A stretch of DNA of 64,000 nucleotides from CAG-177 sp964587915 (GCA_964587915.1 CAZPMK010000004.1:24931-88930), one strand, 5' to 3'. Positions 50,658 through 59,783 are shown, counted from the stretch's first letter. A program made the numbers and translations. Notes: generated by a model not told the origin, from the sequence alone.

Positions 50658-52157
50658 TTATGCGTTCTGTTCTGTGACAGTTTCGTTAAATTCGTTGACC
50701 TGACTTGCCATTGCCTTGCGGCGTTCATGAAGCTCTCTGTACATTCTGTCTCTCTTCTCGCCGTTGAGGTCGTAGAAGAATTTGGGAATGAGGCTGAGAA
50801 TGCCGGTGACAACGGGAAGAATTGTACACATCCAGAAAAGTGAATACTCGGTCTTTTCGGACTGATTGCCGAAGCCTGCACCCTGAACATAGCCGATTCT
50901 CGCAAGAATGGCAGCCTTGACGGTCTGTCCCACGGTGGAAACGAGCTTCTTGGCAAGTCCCTTTGCAACACCCGTCATACCCTCGGAACGGTAGCCCGTC
51001 TTCCACTCTCCGTAGTCGATGGCTTCGTTTCTCATTTCCTCGGGGATAACCTTCTTTATGCCGTAGAAGAACATCCAAATGGTCTCACGAAGCATAAAGG
51101 CGGGAATCATGGCACTGAGCTTCTTGTAATTCTTGTTTATCGAACCGACAATGAAAACGCCCGTCATGAGGAGGTTATCAATATGTGAGCCGACAATCCA
51201 CAGTGTCTTGGTGGAGAATTTCTTTCTCGCCCAGGGAACATATGAATAGCTGATGGGTGAAACGATGGCTCCGGGGATGCCGACGATGGTGGTCATCGAA
51301 GCAAGTCCGAGAACATTTATATAGTAATAGTTTGTGCCGGAGTTAATGCTGAATTCGCTGAGGAACTCGGAAAGAGTGATGAGCAGGAGGGGCTTATTCG
51401 TGAATACCGACTTGATGCCCGCAAATATGCTCGGACGGTCAACCGTCTGCATGACTCTTTCTTTTGCAACAAAAGCAAAGTAGAGTGCAAGAAGTCCGCT
51501 GACAATGGTGGTAAGCATACCGCCGCCGACATAAAGTGAACGCATCGGAATCTTGAGGGCGCCTCTGCTTACGAGGTCTATCATAAGTCCCATGATGATT
51601 TCGGGAGCCTTCTCAACAAAGCCCGAAAGCAGGTTTGCTTGGGTGATAAGACGGGTTCTGTCGATGATGTTCGGAGTTATTGTAGCCGTCATACCGGTTC
51701 TCGCTATTGCGATAAGGGAGCTTGCAAGGTTTGTGAAAAGCTGCAATATCAAATAGAAAGCCAGCTTTGACACATCGTAAAGTCCCCTGTCGCCGAAGAA
51801 TATCGGCATGGCAAAGAAGAGCAAGCTGCAAAGAACACCGGGACCCGCATAAATTACGAGCCAAGGTTTGAACTTGCCCCAACGGGTTCTTGTTTTATCA
51901 ACAATTGCCGCAAGGAAAATATCATTGATAACGTCCCAGATACCGATGATGAACGTAACAATTTTTTGGAAATCAAGACCTACTCGAATAATGTCCGTTA
52001 CGAAAATATCATTATATTTTGTGATATTAAAGCTCTGGGAAATATCGTCGAGTATGTAAGCTACGGTTTCCTTCGTGCCGACATAGCGTCTGTCCTTGGG
52101 GACGGCGTTATGCTCTTTCTGCTCAACCTGAGCAGCAGCGTTAGCGCTTGAAGCCAT
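50658..52157 (-). CDS. GPH-family (MelB-like) sugar:cation symporter
   Basis: A 499-residue transporter of the glycoside-pentoside-hexuronide:cation symporter family, part of the major facilitator superfamily, with about twelve helices. The diagnostic loop DKTRTRWGKFKPWL follows helix 2-3, and the first helix region contains FNITKYNDIFV. It likely imports a glycoside or uronide with Na+ or H+. As the first gene of locus 2 with its own promoter it defines the substrate entry for the oxidoreductase/TIM-barrel pair. An extended, Ala/Gln-rich N-terminus is cytoplasmic. Confidence 0.9.
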   Translation of the reverse strand: MASSANAAAQVEQKEHNAVPKDRRYVGTKETVAYILDDISQSFNITKYNDIFVTDIIRVGLDFQKIVTFIIGIWDVINDIFLAAIVDKTRTRWGKFKPWLVIYAGPGVLCSLLFFAMPIFFGDRGLYDVSKLAFYLILQLFTNLASSLIAIARTGMTATITPNIIDRTRLITQANLLSGFVEKAPEIIMGLMIDLVSRGALKIPMRSLYVGGGMLTTIVSGLLALYFAFVAKERVMQTVDRPSIFAGIKSVFTNKPLLLITLSEFLSEFSINSGTNYYYINVLGLASMTTIVGIPGAIVSPISYSYVPWARKKFSTKTLWIVGSHIDNLLMTGVFIVGSINKNYKKLSAMIPAFMLRETIWMFFYGIKKVIPEEMRNEAIDYGEWKTGYRSEGMTGVAKGLAKKLVSTVGQTVKAAILARIGYVQGAGFGNQSEKTEYSLFWMCTILPVVTGILSLIPKFFYDLNGEKRDRMYRELHERRKAMASQVNEFNETVTEQNA

Positions 52158-52190
52158 ATCATCTCTCCCTGTTCTTAAAATATTCGATTT

Positions 52191-52219
52191 ATTCTATCAC
52201 ACACAGCCGCTCTTTTCAA
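52191..52219 (-). promoter_or_regulatory. Promoter of the GPH transporter
   Basis: Minus strand TTGAAA (52214-52219) and TAGAAT (52191-52196), 17-bp spacer. Confidence 0.65.
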
Positions 52220-52280
52220 TACCACAAAATATTTTTATGAAATATGCACAGTATATCGCCGAGCTTTTTGGTTAATAAGT

Positions 52281-52901
52281 CTATTGGGAATCGTCACTCC
52301 GTTGCCTTTTTCTTTTTGCGGAACGGTAACGCAGAACAAACCAAAGAATTATGAGCACTTGGAAAATCGCCGCCACGATAAAAATTGAATCGAGCACCTG
52401 CGTATTGAAAGTAAGCCGAACACAAAGGACTATCGACCATGTGAGTCCGCTTGCACAAACAAAACGGTGACGGAGCTTCCACCACAGGGCGGCAAAAACC
52501 ACAAGGGGTATAAATGAAACGGGCACGGCGTAGAGGAATACAAGCCAAACCTTTGCCGCTTCAAAGCCCGCAAGACGCAGTGCAAAATAAATTATTGACG
52601 CAACAAAAAAGACAAGTCCCACCGAAAGCAGCGGTATGATTATTCTGGTTGCCGTATGCGGCTTTTTGCCCGGTGTTTTCGGCACGGTATCTCCGATTAT
52701 ATCATTGAGGGTAACTCCGTACAAATCTGCGAGCTTCATAAGCACAACGAGATCGGGCAGACCGTCTCCCCTCTCCCACTTTGAAACGGATTTATCGGAA
52801 TATGTCAGCTTTTCTCCCAGCTCCGCCTGAGTCAGTCCTGCCGACTTGCGTAAAAAAGAGAGATTGTTTGCGACGTTTTTTTTGAGATTTTCTTCGGTCA
52901 C
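52281..52901 (-). CDS. XRE-family regulator with C-terminal membrane domain
   Basis: A 206-residue protein. Residues about 8-62 are a Cro/CI-type helix-turn-helix (LRKSAGLTQAELGEKLTYSDKSVSKWERG). Residues about 85-195 contain four hydrophobic helices, so the DNA-binding domain is tethered to the membrane. The GTG start at 52901 has GGAGGTG upstream; an upstream frame extension lacks a start. Membrane-bound XRE regulators are frequent in Clostridia and may sense envelope stress, but the signal is unknown. Confidence 0.85.
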   Translation of the reverse strand: MTEENLKKNVANNLSFLRKSAGLTQAELGEKLTYSDKSVSKWERGDGLPDLVVLMKLADLYGVTLNDIIGDTVPKTPGKKPHTATRIIIPLLSVGLVFFVASIIYFALRLAGFEAAKVWLVFLYAVPVSFIPLVVFAALWWKLRHRFVCASGLTWSIVLCVRLTFNTQVLDSIFIVAAIFQVLIILWFVLRYRSAKRKRQRSDDSQ

Positions 52902-52941
52902 GGTATTTTCACCTCCGAAAAGCAAAATTCTTTCATTTGCT

Positions 52942-52970
52942 ATTATACTATACTTACATATAAAAATCAA
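52942..52970 (-). promoter_or_regulatory. Promoter of the XRE-membrane regulator
   Basis: Minus strand TTGATT (52965-52970) and TATAAT (52942-52947), 17-bp spacer. Confidence 0.75.
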
Positions 52971-52984
52971 GTCGTTTTTTCGTT

Positions 52985-53217
52985 GAAAACATTGGGATTC
53001 TACTCACGGTAGAGCTGTATATTTTTTGGATAGAGCGGTAGAATTCATAAGTAGAATTATATTATAATGTAATAGGGTGACTTTTTCACCGCTTTGAGGT
53101 AGAATAATTTTCGTCATCTTGGGCATGAGGCATTTCTCCATGCTCGAAAAAAATTTTCATATTGGGGTTCTTTTGCGGAGAACAAACCTATAAAAGAAAC
53201 CGAAAAGAGGTACTCAC
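52985..53217. other. Leader region of the acyl-CoA ligase gene
   Basis: No gene seen. It holds three copies of GTAGAAT (near 53038, 53051 and 53099), a TATAAT at 53063-53068 without a convincing -35 box, and a small hairpin GGTGA-CTTTT-TCACC near 53077-53091. Possibly a regulator-dependent promoter. Confidence 0.4.
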
Positions 53218-54921
53218 ATGGCAAAGGTCAATTACAAGTATTATGATGTTCAGCCCGTCGGCAGTATCGCCGAAATGATTACTCTGGCTCTCGAGCAATG
53301 CCCGCAGAAAATTGCTTACAAGTACAAAGAAAACGATGTGATTAAATCGCTCACATATTCCGAATTTATAAGTCGCGTTTTTACCCTCGGTGCTTTTCTC
53401 GAAGCTGAGGGTCTCGGAAATTGCCGTATCGCCTGCATCGGTGCAAACAGCATCAACTGGATTACCGCATATTTCACCGCTCTGCGTTCCTCGGGCGTGT
53501 TTGTTCCGCTTGACAGAGAGCTGCCCGGTAAGGATATCATACATCTTATCAACGACAGCGAAAGCAAGGTTGTTTTCTGCGACGAGCGTTATGAAAAGCT
53601 GTTTGAAGAAAATGCCGATGCTCTCAGCGGAGTAAAATATTTCATCTGCTTTGACCGCACCGAATCAAGCGGTAAATTCATTTCCTATAAAGCAGCTCTC
53701 GAACAGGGTGAGAAGCTCGACAAGAGTGCTTTCCTTGCTCTCAAAACCGACCACAATGCGATGAAAATGCTTGTGTACACCTCGGGAACAACGGGAATGT
53801 CAAAGGGCGTAATGCTCAGTGAGCACAATCTTGTTTCCTGCGTATACTACGGACTTCAGGTCTCCACGGTATATGAAACGGGTCTGTCCGTTCTTCCGTA
53901 TAATCACACCTACGAAAGCGTTGCGGATCTCCTCGTTTCTTTCCATCATCACTCAACGCTTTGCATAAATGAAAGTCTCCTTGCGATTCTCAAAAATCTC
54001 AAGGTATATCATCCCGATTATCTTTATATTGTTCCCGCAATTGCCGAAAAATTCTACACCCGCATCATGAAAGAAATCGAATCAAAGGGCAAGAAAAAGC
54101 AATTTGAGACACTCATCAAGCTCAGCAATGCTCTCAGAAAGATCGGAATCGACAAGAGAAAAAAATTCTTCTCTTTCCTGCATGAGACCTTCGGCGGAAA
54201 TCTCAAAAAGATTGTCTGCGGCGGTGCTCCCATAAGAGCGGAGGTCGGTGAATTTTTCGACAGCATCGGCATCAGCCTTATCAACGGCTACGGAATTACG
54301 GAATGCTCTCCTCTTGTTTGTGCCAACAACGATGCCGCAAACGATTATCACACGGCGGGAATCAAACTCCGGTGCATTGACTGGAAAATCGACGAGCCCA
54401 ACGAGGAGGGAATCGGTGAAATTCTTGTCAAGGGCGACATTGTTATGCTCGGATACTATCATGAGCCGGAGCTTACCGCTCAAGTCCTCAAGGACGGCTG
54501 GTTCTACACGGGCGACTACGGCTATATCAACGACAAGGAACAGCTTGTTATTTCCGGCAGAAAGAAAAATATAATCGTTCTCAACAACGGCAAAAATATT
54601 TATCCCGAGGAAATCGAAAGCTATATTCAGGGCATTGATTTCGTCACCGAGGTTGTCGTCAGCGGAGAAAAGGACGAAAACGGCAACGAAAGCTCACTTC
54701 TCGCCGAGGTTTTCCTCTCCGAAAACAAAACTCCCGCTCAGGTGCTCAGCTCGATCCGTGCCGCCTGCAAGGAGCTTCCGATTTACAAACAGATAACCAA
54801 GGTTATTATTCGCGATAAGGAATTTGACAAGACCACATCGAACAAAATCAAGCGTTTTGTAACGGACAAAAAGAAAAAGGACGGTTCGTCAAAGGATACT
54901 TCCAAGAAAAAAGATGCTTGA
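53218..54921 (+). CDS. AMP-binding long-chain fatty acid-CoA ligase family protein
   Basis: A 567-residue adenylate-forming enzyme activating a carboxylic acid as acyl-AMP and then acyl-CoA. Motif A LVYTSGTTGMSKGVML is near residue 185, ITECSPL near residue 360, the YTGDYG region near residue 430 and the hinge lysine region SGRKKNIIVLNNGKNIYPEE near residue 448. The last 20 residues are extremely lysine-rich, an unusual tail that may bind membranes or nucleic acid. GAGG lies before the ATG. Single gene with no lipid genes adjoining. Confidence 0.9.
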   Translation: MAKVNYKYYDVQPVGSIAEMITLALEQCPQKIAYKYKENDVIKSLTYSEFISRVFTLGAFLEAEGLGNCRIACIGANSINWITAYFTALRSSGVFVPLDRELPGKDIIHLINDSESKVVFCDERYEKLFEENADALSGVKYFICFDRTESSGKFISYKAALEQGEKLDKSAFLALKTDHNAMKMLVYTSGTTGMSKGVMLSEHNLVSCVYYGLQVSTVYETGLSVLPYNHTYESVADLLVSFHHHSTLCINESLLAILKNLKVYHPDYLYIVPAIAEKFYTRIMKEIESKGKKKQFETLIKLSNALRKIGIDKRKKFFSFLHETFGGNLKKIVCGGAPIRAEVGEFFDSIGISLINGYGITECSPLVCANNDAANDYHTAGIKLRCIDWKIDEPNEEGIGEILVKGDIVMLGYYHEPELTAQVLKDGWFYTGDYGYINDKEQLVISGRKKNIIVLNNGKNIYPEEIESYIQGIDFVTEVVVSGEKDENGNESSLLAEVFLSENKTPAQVLSSIRAACKELPIYKQITKVIIRDKEFDKTTSNKIKRFVTDKKKKDGSSKDTSKKKDA

Positions 54922-54986
54922 TGATTCAAACACGGGAGCAACTCTCCCCGATTAAATCAGATACTTAATTTGCGGCTTACACGCAG

Positions 54987-55095
54987 ATGCACCCCTTTGC
55001 AGACATTATGATATAACCTCGCCGCGGCTTTGCCCGTTGCAACATAGCTTTTATTGCGGTTTATATATAATGTTTTGCAATAGGGGTGCATTTTT
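54987..55095. ncRNA. Long imperfect hairpin, possible structured RNA or MITE
   Basis: 54987-55018 pairs with 55058-55091 over about 32 positions with few bulges: ATGCACCCCTTTGCA with TGCAATAGGGGTGCAT, then ACATTAT...ATAACC with GGTTTATATATAATGT. The loop is about 39 bases, and TTTTT follows. The intergenic space 54922-55204 has no gene. Confidence 0.5.
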
Positions 55096-55204
55096 ATCCC
55101 TTGCAAAGTCGGAGGGATAGTACGAATATACTTGCCGTTACTGCCGTTTTGGTTAAATTTTCGCCGAATTTCATATTTCTAATGCCCGACAGCCTAAGCG
55201 CCTG

Positions 55205-56425
55205 CTACCTAAGCATGGTTTTGAGAGGGGTTAGGGAAAAATAATCAAAGAAAATTTTGGCTTTGACCTGCTCAAAAACGCAGTCGGCGAGGTAGCACAG
55301 CCGTGCTCTGCCGCCAATATCCGCAACACACAGGCTTTGTGATGTCAGTGTGAAGCCGTCGGGGAGGAGCGAGGTCAGGTTGATTTTTGAGGTCGGAACG
55401 GTAATTTTTTGATAACCTTGCAGATATTCGGAGCAGTCGAATCGAATCAGCTTCGTACAGCATCGGCACACGGAAATTTTGACGGTCGCATTAAGATGAA
55501 GAATCCCGTTCGTAAACGGTGCATATTCAAGCTCGGTGCGAAAATCGCGTTCGGTGCGGGATATTTCTTTCATTTCGGGAAAATTCAGTCCCGCAATAAA
55601 TTCTGCCGCCGCCTTTGCCGCACCATCTGCTCCCGTTTGTGCCGCCGAACAAGGTTCGGCTATCGTGAACGCAACGACCGCTCCGCTTTGGGACGAAATG
55701 TCAACGGAAATATCGCCGTATGAGAAGCGGTATACCTGTATTCCGCCGTGATTTTCGAGACTTCCGCCACGCCAAAGTGAGCTGTTGACTGCAAAAAGTC
55801 CGCTTGCAATGTTTCTTGCTTCTTCACGGGAAATTTCAATATCCGTTTTTTCATTTGACGGACTTGCGGCAACGGGCAAAAGTGAGAAGATTTCATCCTC
55901 CGTACCGTTTGAAAAGTCCAAGGAATTTTCAAAAAATTCGACATTTTTATCATTTTCAAGCAATGCTTTTTCGCCGTTCATGACGGCATTTGAAATATCA
56001 CTCAGATGATAATAAAGCTCCATGGCGTAATCCGACAGCCTTATCGCTTTGCCACGCATCTCCTGATTGGGGCGGTCGGAATAATTTTCCGCAAAAGCAT
56101 ATACACCGTCGAGAAAGTGCATGATATTCTTAACGGAGCTTTCGCCGAAGCAAGCCGCAGTACCCTTTGCACCGAGGGCACGGGAGCAAACATAGGATGC
56201 AGGCTCGAGGGTAATTCCGTCGGCGGCAACGGCAAGGGTGCGAAGCCCTGCACTGAGCTGAGATGTATATTCGCATAAAGAAACAAGAGCAGACAAACGA
56301 ACCGTTTTGAGCGTGTCGGCATGGGCGGATTCCGCTTTTGAACGGGACATTGCCGTGACACCGAGGCATACCGCCGCCGCAAGCAAAAACGACACGGTTC
56401 TTATATATTTTCTGCGGCAAATCAT
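55205..56425 (-). CDS. YpeB-like protein with PepSY-type domain (possible spore germination factor)
   Basis: A 406-residue protein with an N-terminal signal or anchor (about residues 8-27), an alpha-helical middle part and a C-terminal region carrying a PepSY-like strand-helix segment (ISREEARNIASGLF near residue 198). Layout and length match YpeB, which in Bacillus stabilises the cortex-lytic enzyme SleB in spores. The assignment is tentative, since no sleB gene adjoins. If right, the organism can sporulate or descends from spore formers. Confidence 0.55.
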   Translation of the reverse strand: MICRRKYIRTVSFLLAAAVCLGVTAMSRSKAESAHADTLKTVRLSALVSLCEYTSQLSAGLRTLAVAADGITLEPASYVCSRALGAKGTAACFGESSVKNIMHFLDGVYAFAENYSDRPNQEMRGKAIRLSDYAMELYYHLSDISNAVMNGEKALLENDKNVEFFENSLDFSNGTEDEIFSLLPVAASPSNEKTDIEISREEARNIASGLFAVNSSLWRGGSLENHGGIQVYRFSYGDISVDISSQSGAVVAFTIAEPCSAAQTGADGAAKAAAEFIAGLNFPEMKEISRTERDFRTELEYAPFTNGILHLNATVKISVCRCCTKLIRFDCSEYLQGYQKITVPTSKINLTSLLPDGFTLTSQSLCVADIGGRARLCYLADCVFEQVKAKIFFDYFSLTPLKTMLR

Positions 56426-56535
56426 AAAATCACCCTGCTTTCACTATAATTTTCTCGTTGAGACGGTGATTTATCCGTGGGAAATTCAGTCGGTTTTATG
56501 AAAAATTTTGATATCGTCCGACATTTTTGCGACAA

Positions 56536-56588
56536 AAACGCCTCCGAGGGCGGCAGATTTTCTGTCAACCGTTCGGAGGCGTATTTTT
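56536..56588. repeat. 53-bp hairpin repeat, left copy
   Basis: Identical to 60107-60159. The outer stem ACGCCTCCGA / TCGGAGGCGT closes an inner CAGATTTTCTG hairpin, and a T run follows on the plus strand, so it has terminator form. The two copies bracket the AT-rich island. Confidence 0.95.
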
Positions 56589-56615
56589 AGCTGTTTTGTC
56601 ATTTTATGGCAACAG

Positions 56616-56695
56616 GGTGCGCGGCGTAGTGAAGCGAAAAGAGATACTGAACAAAGTCGAATTTCGGCACAAACCCCTCTGCTCCACTACGCACC
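56616..56695. repeat. 80-bp inverted-repeat element
   Basis: GGTGCGCGGCGTAGTG (56616-56631) pairs with CACTACGCACC (56685-56695), with a bulge, around a GC-moderate loop unlike the surrounding AT-rich DNA. The rest of 56426-56830 holds the hairpin repeat and no gene. Confidence 0.5.
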
Positions 56696-56830
56696 GATAA
56701 AAAGAAAACAATTGGCTTCAATTGTGTTATGGATATTTAATCATAAAAACTGATTCTTGATATATCAATTCTATTTGTTTTCAACATAGAATCCCGAAAA
56801 CCACCCAAAGAAGAACTTGGCAATATTGAA

Positions 56831-57214
56831 TCACCACAATGTCTTTTTAACGGCATGATCGTTGGTGTCATAGTAATAACCGTCGCCCCAATCTTGACCT
56901 GCCATCATATCGTCATATTCGGCATATTTTGAATCTTCTTTGTAATCTTCAACCAGTCTTCCGCCAATACCGAAAATCGAAACTATTATAATGACAACTA
57001 CCACTATTCCCAATATGATTAAAATAATTTTTGAAATAAGCTTTTTTCGTTCTGCTTTTTCAGATGTATCTTTTTCATCGGGAATTAAACAGCAAGCAAA
57101 CATAAAAACCGCTACAAGACCCGCTACGATAGCAAGCGTAGCCCAAAAGCTAAGCCCCAAACCCCCGGCAATAAAACAAATAACAAAAAAAGCAATGATT
57201 ATAAATGCTACCAT
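56831..57214 (-). CDS. Small membrane protein of the AT-rich island
   Basis: A 127-residue protein with two closely spaced helices (residues about 3-42), a charged loop with PDEKDTSEKAERKK, a third helix (about 62-83, rich in Ile and Val) and an acidic, tyrosine-rich tail (YAEYDDMM, DGYYYDTND) outside. AAGGAG lies before the ATG. No family recognised. It is the last gene of the three-gene minus-strand group. Confidence 0.65.
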   Translation of the reverse strand: MVAFIIIAFFVICFIAGGLGLSFWATLAIVAGLVAVFMFACCLIPDEKDTSEKAERKKLISKIILIILGIVVVVIIIVSIFGIGGRLVEDYKEDSKYAEYDDMMAGQDWGDGYYYDTNDHAVKKTLW

Positions 57215-57222
57215 AATTTCTC

Positions 57223-57297
57223 CTTATATAATCTTTTCGCAACCTTTAGTACGAAAAAGTGATTTTTGTGTTGGTAAATTCACCGGTTCGAGCATAT
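57223..57297. repeat. Duplicated gene-boundary segment, copy A
   Basis: About 75 bp matching 58643-58718 imperfectly (roughly 80 percent by eye). It covers the last codons of the 458-residue gene (NTKITF) plus the leader of the next gene (GTTGCGAAAAGATTATATAA). Confidence 0.75.
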
Positions 57298-58622
57298 TTC
57301 AGCATATTTTCATTGCTGAAATTGTTGAAAATCTTAACGGCAAGCAGATAATCCGAACCGTTGAGATCTACGGAGTACCATGACACTAGATTATATATAC
57401 CGCCTACATAATAACCGTATCTATTCATCGCACGGTAAGCAATGGCATAATCACAGCATATGCGGCACTCATCTTTCTCGTCACCTTTTTCCATATAGTA
57501 ATCGCTCGTTTGTCTTTTATCGACAAATTGAAAAGTATTGGGGAAAAGCAGTTCGCGTTTAATAAGGTTTTCTTGGTTTCTTGTTAATGTATTTCGTGCT
57601 CTATATAGCCCTAATGCCGCGTCCTCAATTTCGCAATAAAGCCGTATTCCCTCGGATTGCTTATAATTCTTCATTTCATCGGTTGAAAGCATAATCCGTG
57701 CCCATTCGGTTCTGTCATCAACATCGAGGTTGATTGTTTCATAAAAAAGCGTTTGAATAACATATTCGTATGTTGATTCTTGCCTCATCGCCTTGATATC
57801 TTCTTTACCCTTGTAGATTTTAAGCCATTCCAATGTTTCCGCATATTTTTTATCTTTGTAAAGCTCGGAGGCAACGCCGTAAATCTTATCGTTAATTTCG
57901 TTATCTACAGAAAGACCGTTCGATTGAAAAACTTTAAGCCGCTTTTCATATTTCGACATATTGCCGGGAGAAATCGCCTCAACAAGCCACGCTTTTATCT
58001 TTGCCGCCGACTTATCATCTAATTTTCCGCCTAAAGAAGTATAATATGTTGCATAACTCAGAAAGTTCTCGGTATTCTCCGCCGACGACATAGCATTATA
58101 AACATTTTCCGTAACTTTTTCTTTGTAAGACTCGTTTAATTTAATACCATTATTAAACAAGGATTTATAGCAATTAAGATTATTTAGTTCAACGGCTTTC
58201 AAGCCTAATTTGTAAAATTTCTTTGCCTTTCTTTTGTCGGAAACAGAAGTATTTTCATTAAATGTGCTGACTGCATTGTTGAACACATCGGCATCATATT
58301 CTTCCGCCAATATCGCCGAAGAAATCGCATCAATTTGCTTGCTTACTGTTATTTGAGTTGAAATAAAACTTTTCAAAAAAATTATGACAAAGATTGCCGC
58401 AATCAGCGAAACACCGCCCACCAAACATTTTATACATTTCCTTTTGCGTTTATCTTTTTCAATAAGATCATATGCCTCATATGCGATATCCATATGATCA
58501 ATGTCATTGACAGGCACAATTTCAACGCATTCGGCAGAATTTGCTACGACTGGGTTTTGCTCAACAATAGCTTCTTCCTCTGAAATAACCGTGTTTTGAA
58601 CATTACTTTCTTCCATTACCAT
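57246..58622 (-). CDS. Unrecognised single-pass membrane protein with helical-repeat ectodomain
   Basis: A 458-residue protein. Residues 1-60 are acidic and cytoplasmic, then a basic KDKRKRKCIK stretch and one transmembrane helix (about 64-86). The remaining 370 residues are predicted outside and helical, with TPR-like pairs such as KKFYKLGLKAVELNN, ASELYKDKKYAETLEWLKIYKG and CRICCDYAIAYRAMNRYGY. Cysteines CRICC are notable. It resembles zinc-ribbon-associated, repeat-containing membrane proteins of Clostridia but no named family is assigned. AT-rich relative to the housekeeping genes nearby. Confidence 0.7.
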   Translation of the reverse strand: MVMEESNVQNTVISEEEAIVEQNPVVANSAECVEIVPVNDIDHMDIAYEAYDLIEKDKRKRKCIKCLVGGVSLIAAIFVIIFLKSFISTQITVSKQIDAISSAILAEEYDADVFNNAVSTFNENTSVSDKRKAKKFYKLGLKAVELNNLNCYKSLFNNGIKLNESYKEKVTENVYNAMSSAENTENFLSYATYYTSLGGKLDDKSAAKIKAWLVEAISPGNMSKYEKRLKVFQSNGLSVDNEINDKIYGVASELYKDKKYAETLEWLKIYKGKEDIKAMRQESTYEYVIQTLFYETINLDVDDRTEWARIMLSTDEMKNYKQSEGIRLYCEIEDAALGLYRARNTLTRNQENLIKRELLFPNTFQFVDKRQTSDYYMEKGDEKDECRICCDYAIAYRAMNRYGYYVGGIYNLVSWYSVDLNGSDYLLAVKIFNNFSNENMLKYARTGEFTNTKITFSY

Positions 58623-58642
58623 AAATGTAGCCCTACTTTCTT

Positions 58643-58718
58643 CTTATATAACCTTTTCGCAACTTTAATGCGAAAAGTGATTTTTGTGTTGCTAATTTCA
58701 CTGGTTCTTATATATTTT
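58643..58718. repeat. Duplicated gene-boundary segment, copy B
   Basis: Matches 57223-57297. Read on the minus strand it still encodes SNTKITF, a relic of the C-terminus of a lost paralogue of the 458-residue protein, then runs into that gene's leader. Confidence 0.7.
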
Positions 58719-58748
58719 TATTACTAAAAAAATCGGAACTCCGTAATG

Positions 58749-59783
58749 TCAATGCGACCTCAATTCAACCAATTTCTTTGTATCTAAAGCATTAACATCA
58801 ATCAAATCAACATTATCGAGAGTTCCATTTTGAGACATGGTATTGATGTTACTAATTTGTGATTTACGAAGCACTGTTGTTTCTTCTTTTTCCATACTTC
58901 CTTTACAAAAAATCGATATCAAGTAATCATCATCGTCAGAATCTAAATCTAAACTGGCACAGCTTCCCCAAAGCTCCCATTCATCTTCGTCAAAGTTATA
59001 TGCATAAAACCAATAGTTACCAACTACCTCGCCATATCCATTAGTTGCGTAAACATAAAGCACAGCTTGTTGGCGAAATTTTTCTTTGTCGGCGTCATAC
59101 TGGCAATCATAGTAACCGCCTTGCAGAACAAAAGAGGTAGGATTTTTTAGGTTGTCCATTGTTTTTTTGCTGAGAACAGCAATGGTATTTTCTGCTAAAA
59201 CATTAAGTTTTTCCTTTTCCGATGCTTTGCTGTATGCTTTATAATAATTTCCTTGTGCACATAAATTGTCGACCGAGACAAAAAATTTGGGTATAAGCAA
59301 CACGCCAACCGCAATGGCGACTACGGCAAAAATAACTACAGCAATCTTTTTTTTATTCTTTGCTCCGCTTATTTTATTTATGACCGCTTTAAATCTGTTG
59401 ATAACTAAACTTAGCACGCTGACATCAACAGGAAATCCTGCTTTCTGTCCGCACTTAGGGCAGAACTGTTGCCCGTCCTTTAATTCTTCTCCACATTTTT
59501 TGCACGCAACAATATGATCAGCATTGCTAACCGCCTCTATTTCGCTGATTCCATCAGGAACTTCCTTAATAATATTACTTTCATCAGTGACTTTTTCGGG
59601 TTCGCTGTTAATTTCAGCCTCTGGCTCGACTTCATTGTCTTTGTCGGATACTTTTTCAACTTCATCACATTCAGCTGGAGACTGCTCGTTTTTTGGGCTT
59701 TCGTCGGAAATCGGTGCTTCAGAAGGTCGCTCCGGTGTAGTGGGTTCTTCAAGGAAGTTTTCTCTCTCAATGTTGTTTTCCAT
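58749..59783 (-). CDS. Zinc-ribbon membrane protein of the AT-rich island
   Basis: A 344-residue protein. Residues 1-85 are very acidic and Pro/Ser/Glu-rich, then a zinc ribbon CKKCGEELKDGQQFCPKCG (about 95-113), a basic segment, a transmembrane helix (about 147-167) and an outer domain of about 175 residues with aromatic-rich strands (YWFYAYNFDEDEWELWG). Zinc-ribbon plus single helix plus ectodomain is a common but poorly understood architecture in Firmicutes. ATG 59783 has AAAGGGG upstream. First gene of the three-gene group. Confidence 0.75.
   Translation of the reverse strand: MENNIERENFLEEPTTPERPSEAPISDESPKNEQSPAECDEVEKVSDKDNEVEPEAEINSEPEKVTDESNIIKEVPDGISEIEAVSNADHIVACKKCGEELKDGQQFCPKCGQKAGFPVDVSVLSLVINRFKAVINKISGAKNKKKIAVVIFAVVAIAVGVLLIPKFFVSVDNLCAQGNYYKAYSKASEKEKLNVLAENTIAVLSKKTMDNLKNPTSFVLQGGYYDCQYDADKEKFRQQAVLYVYATNGYGEVVGNYWFYAYNFDEDEWELWGSCASLDLDSDDDDYLISIFCKGSMEKEETTVLRKSQISNINTMSQNGTLDNVDLIDVNALDTKKLVELRSH

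Noticed and set aside
50606..50971. Extension of the C_GCAxxG protein upstream to 50971
   Set aside because: The extension runs through a terminator hairpin and the coding part of the transporter gene; GGAGG supports 50605.
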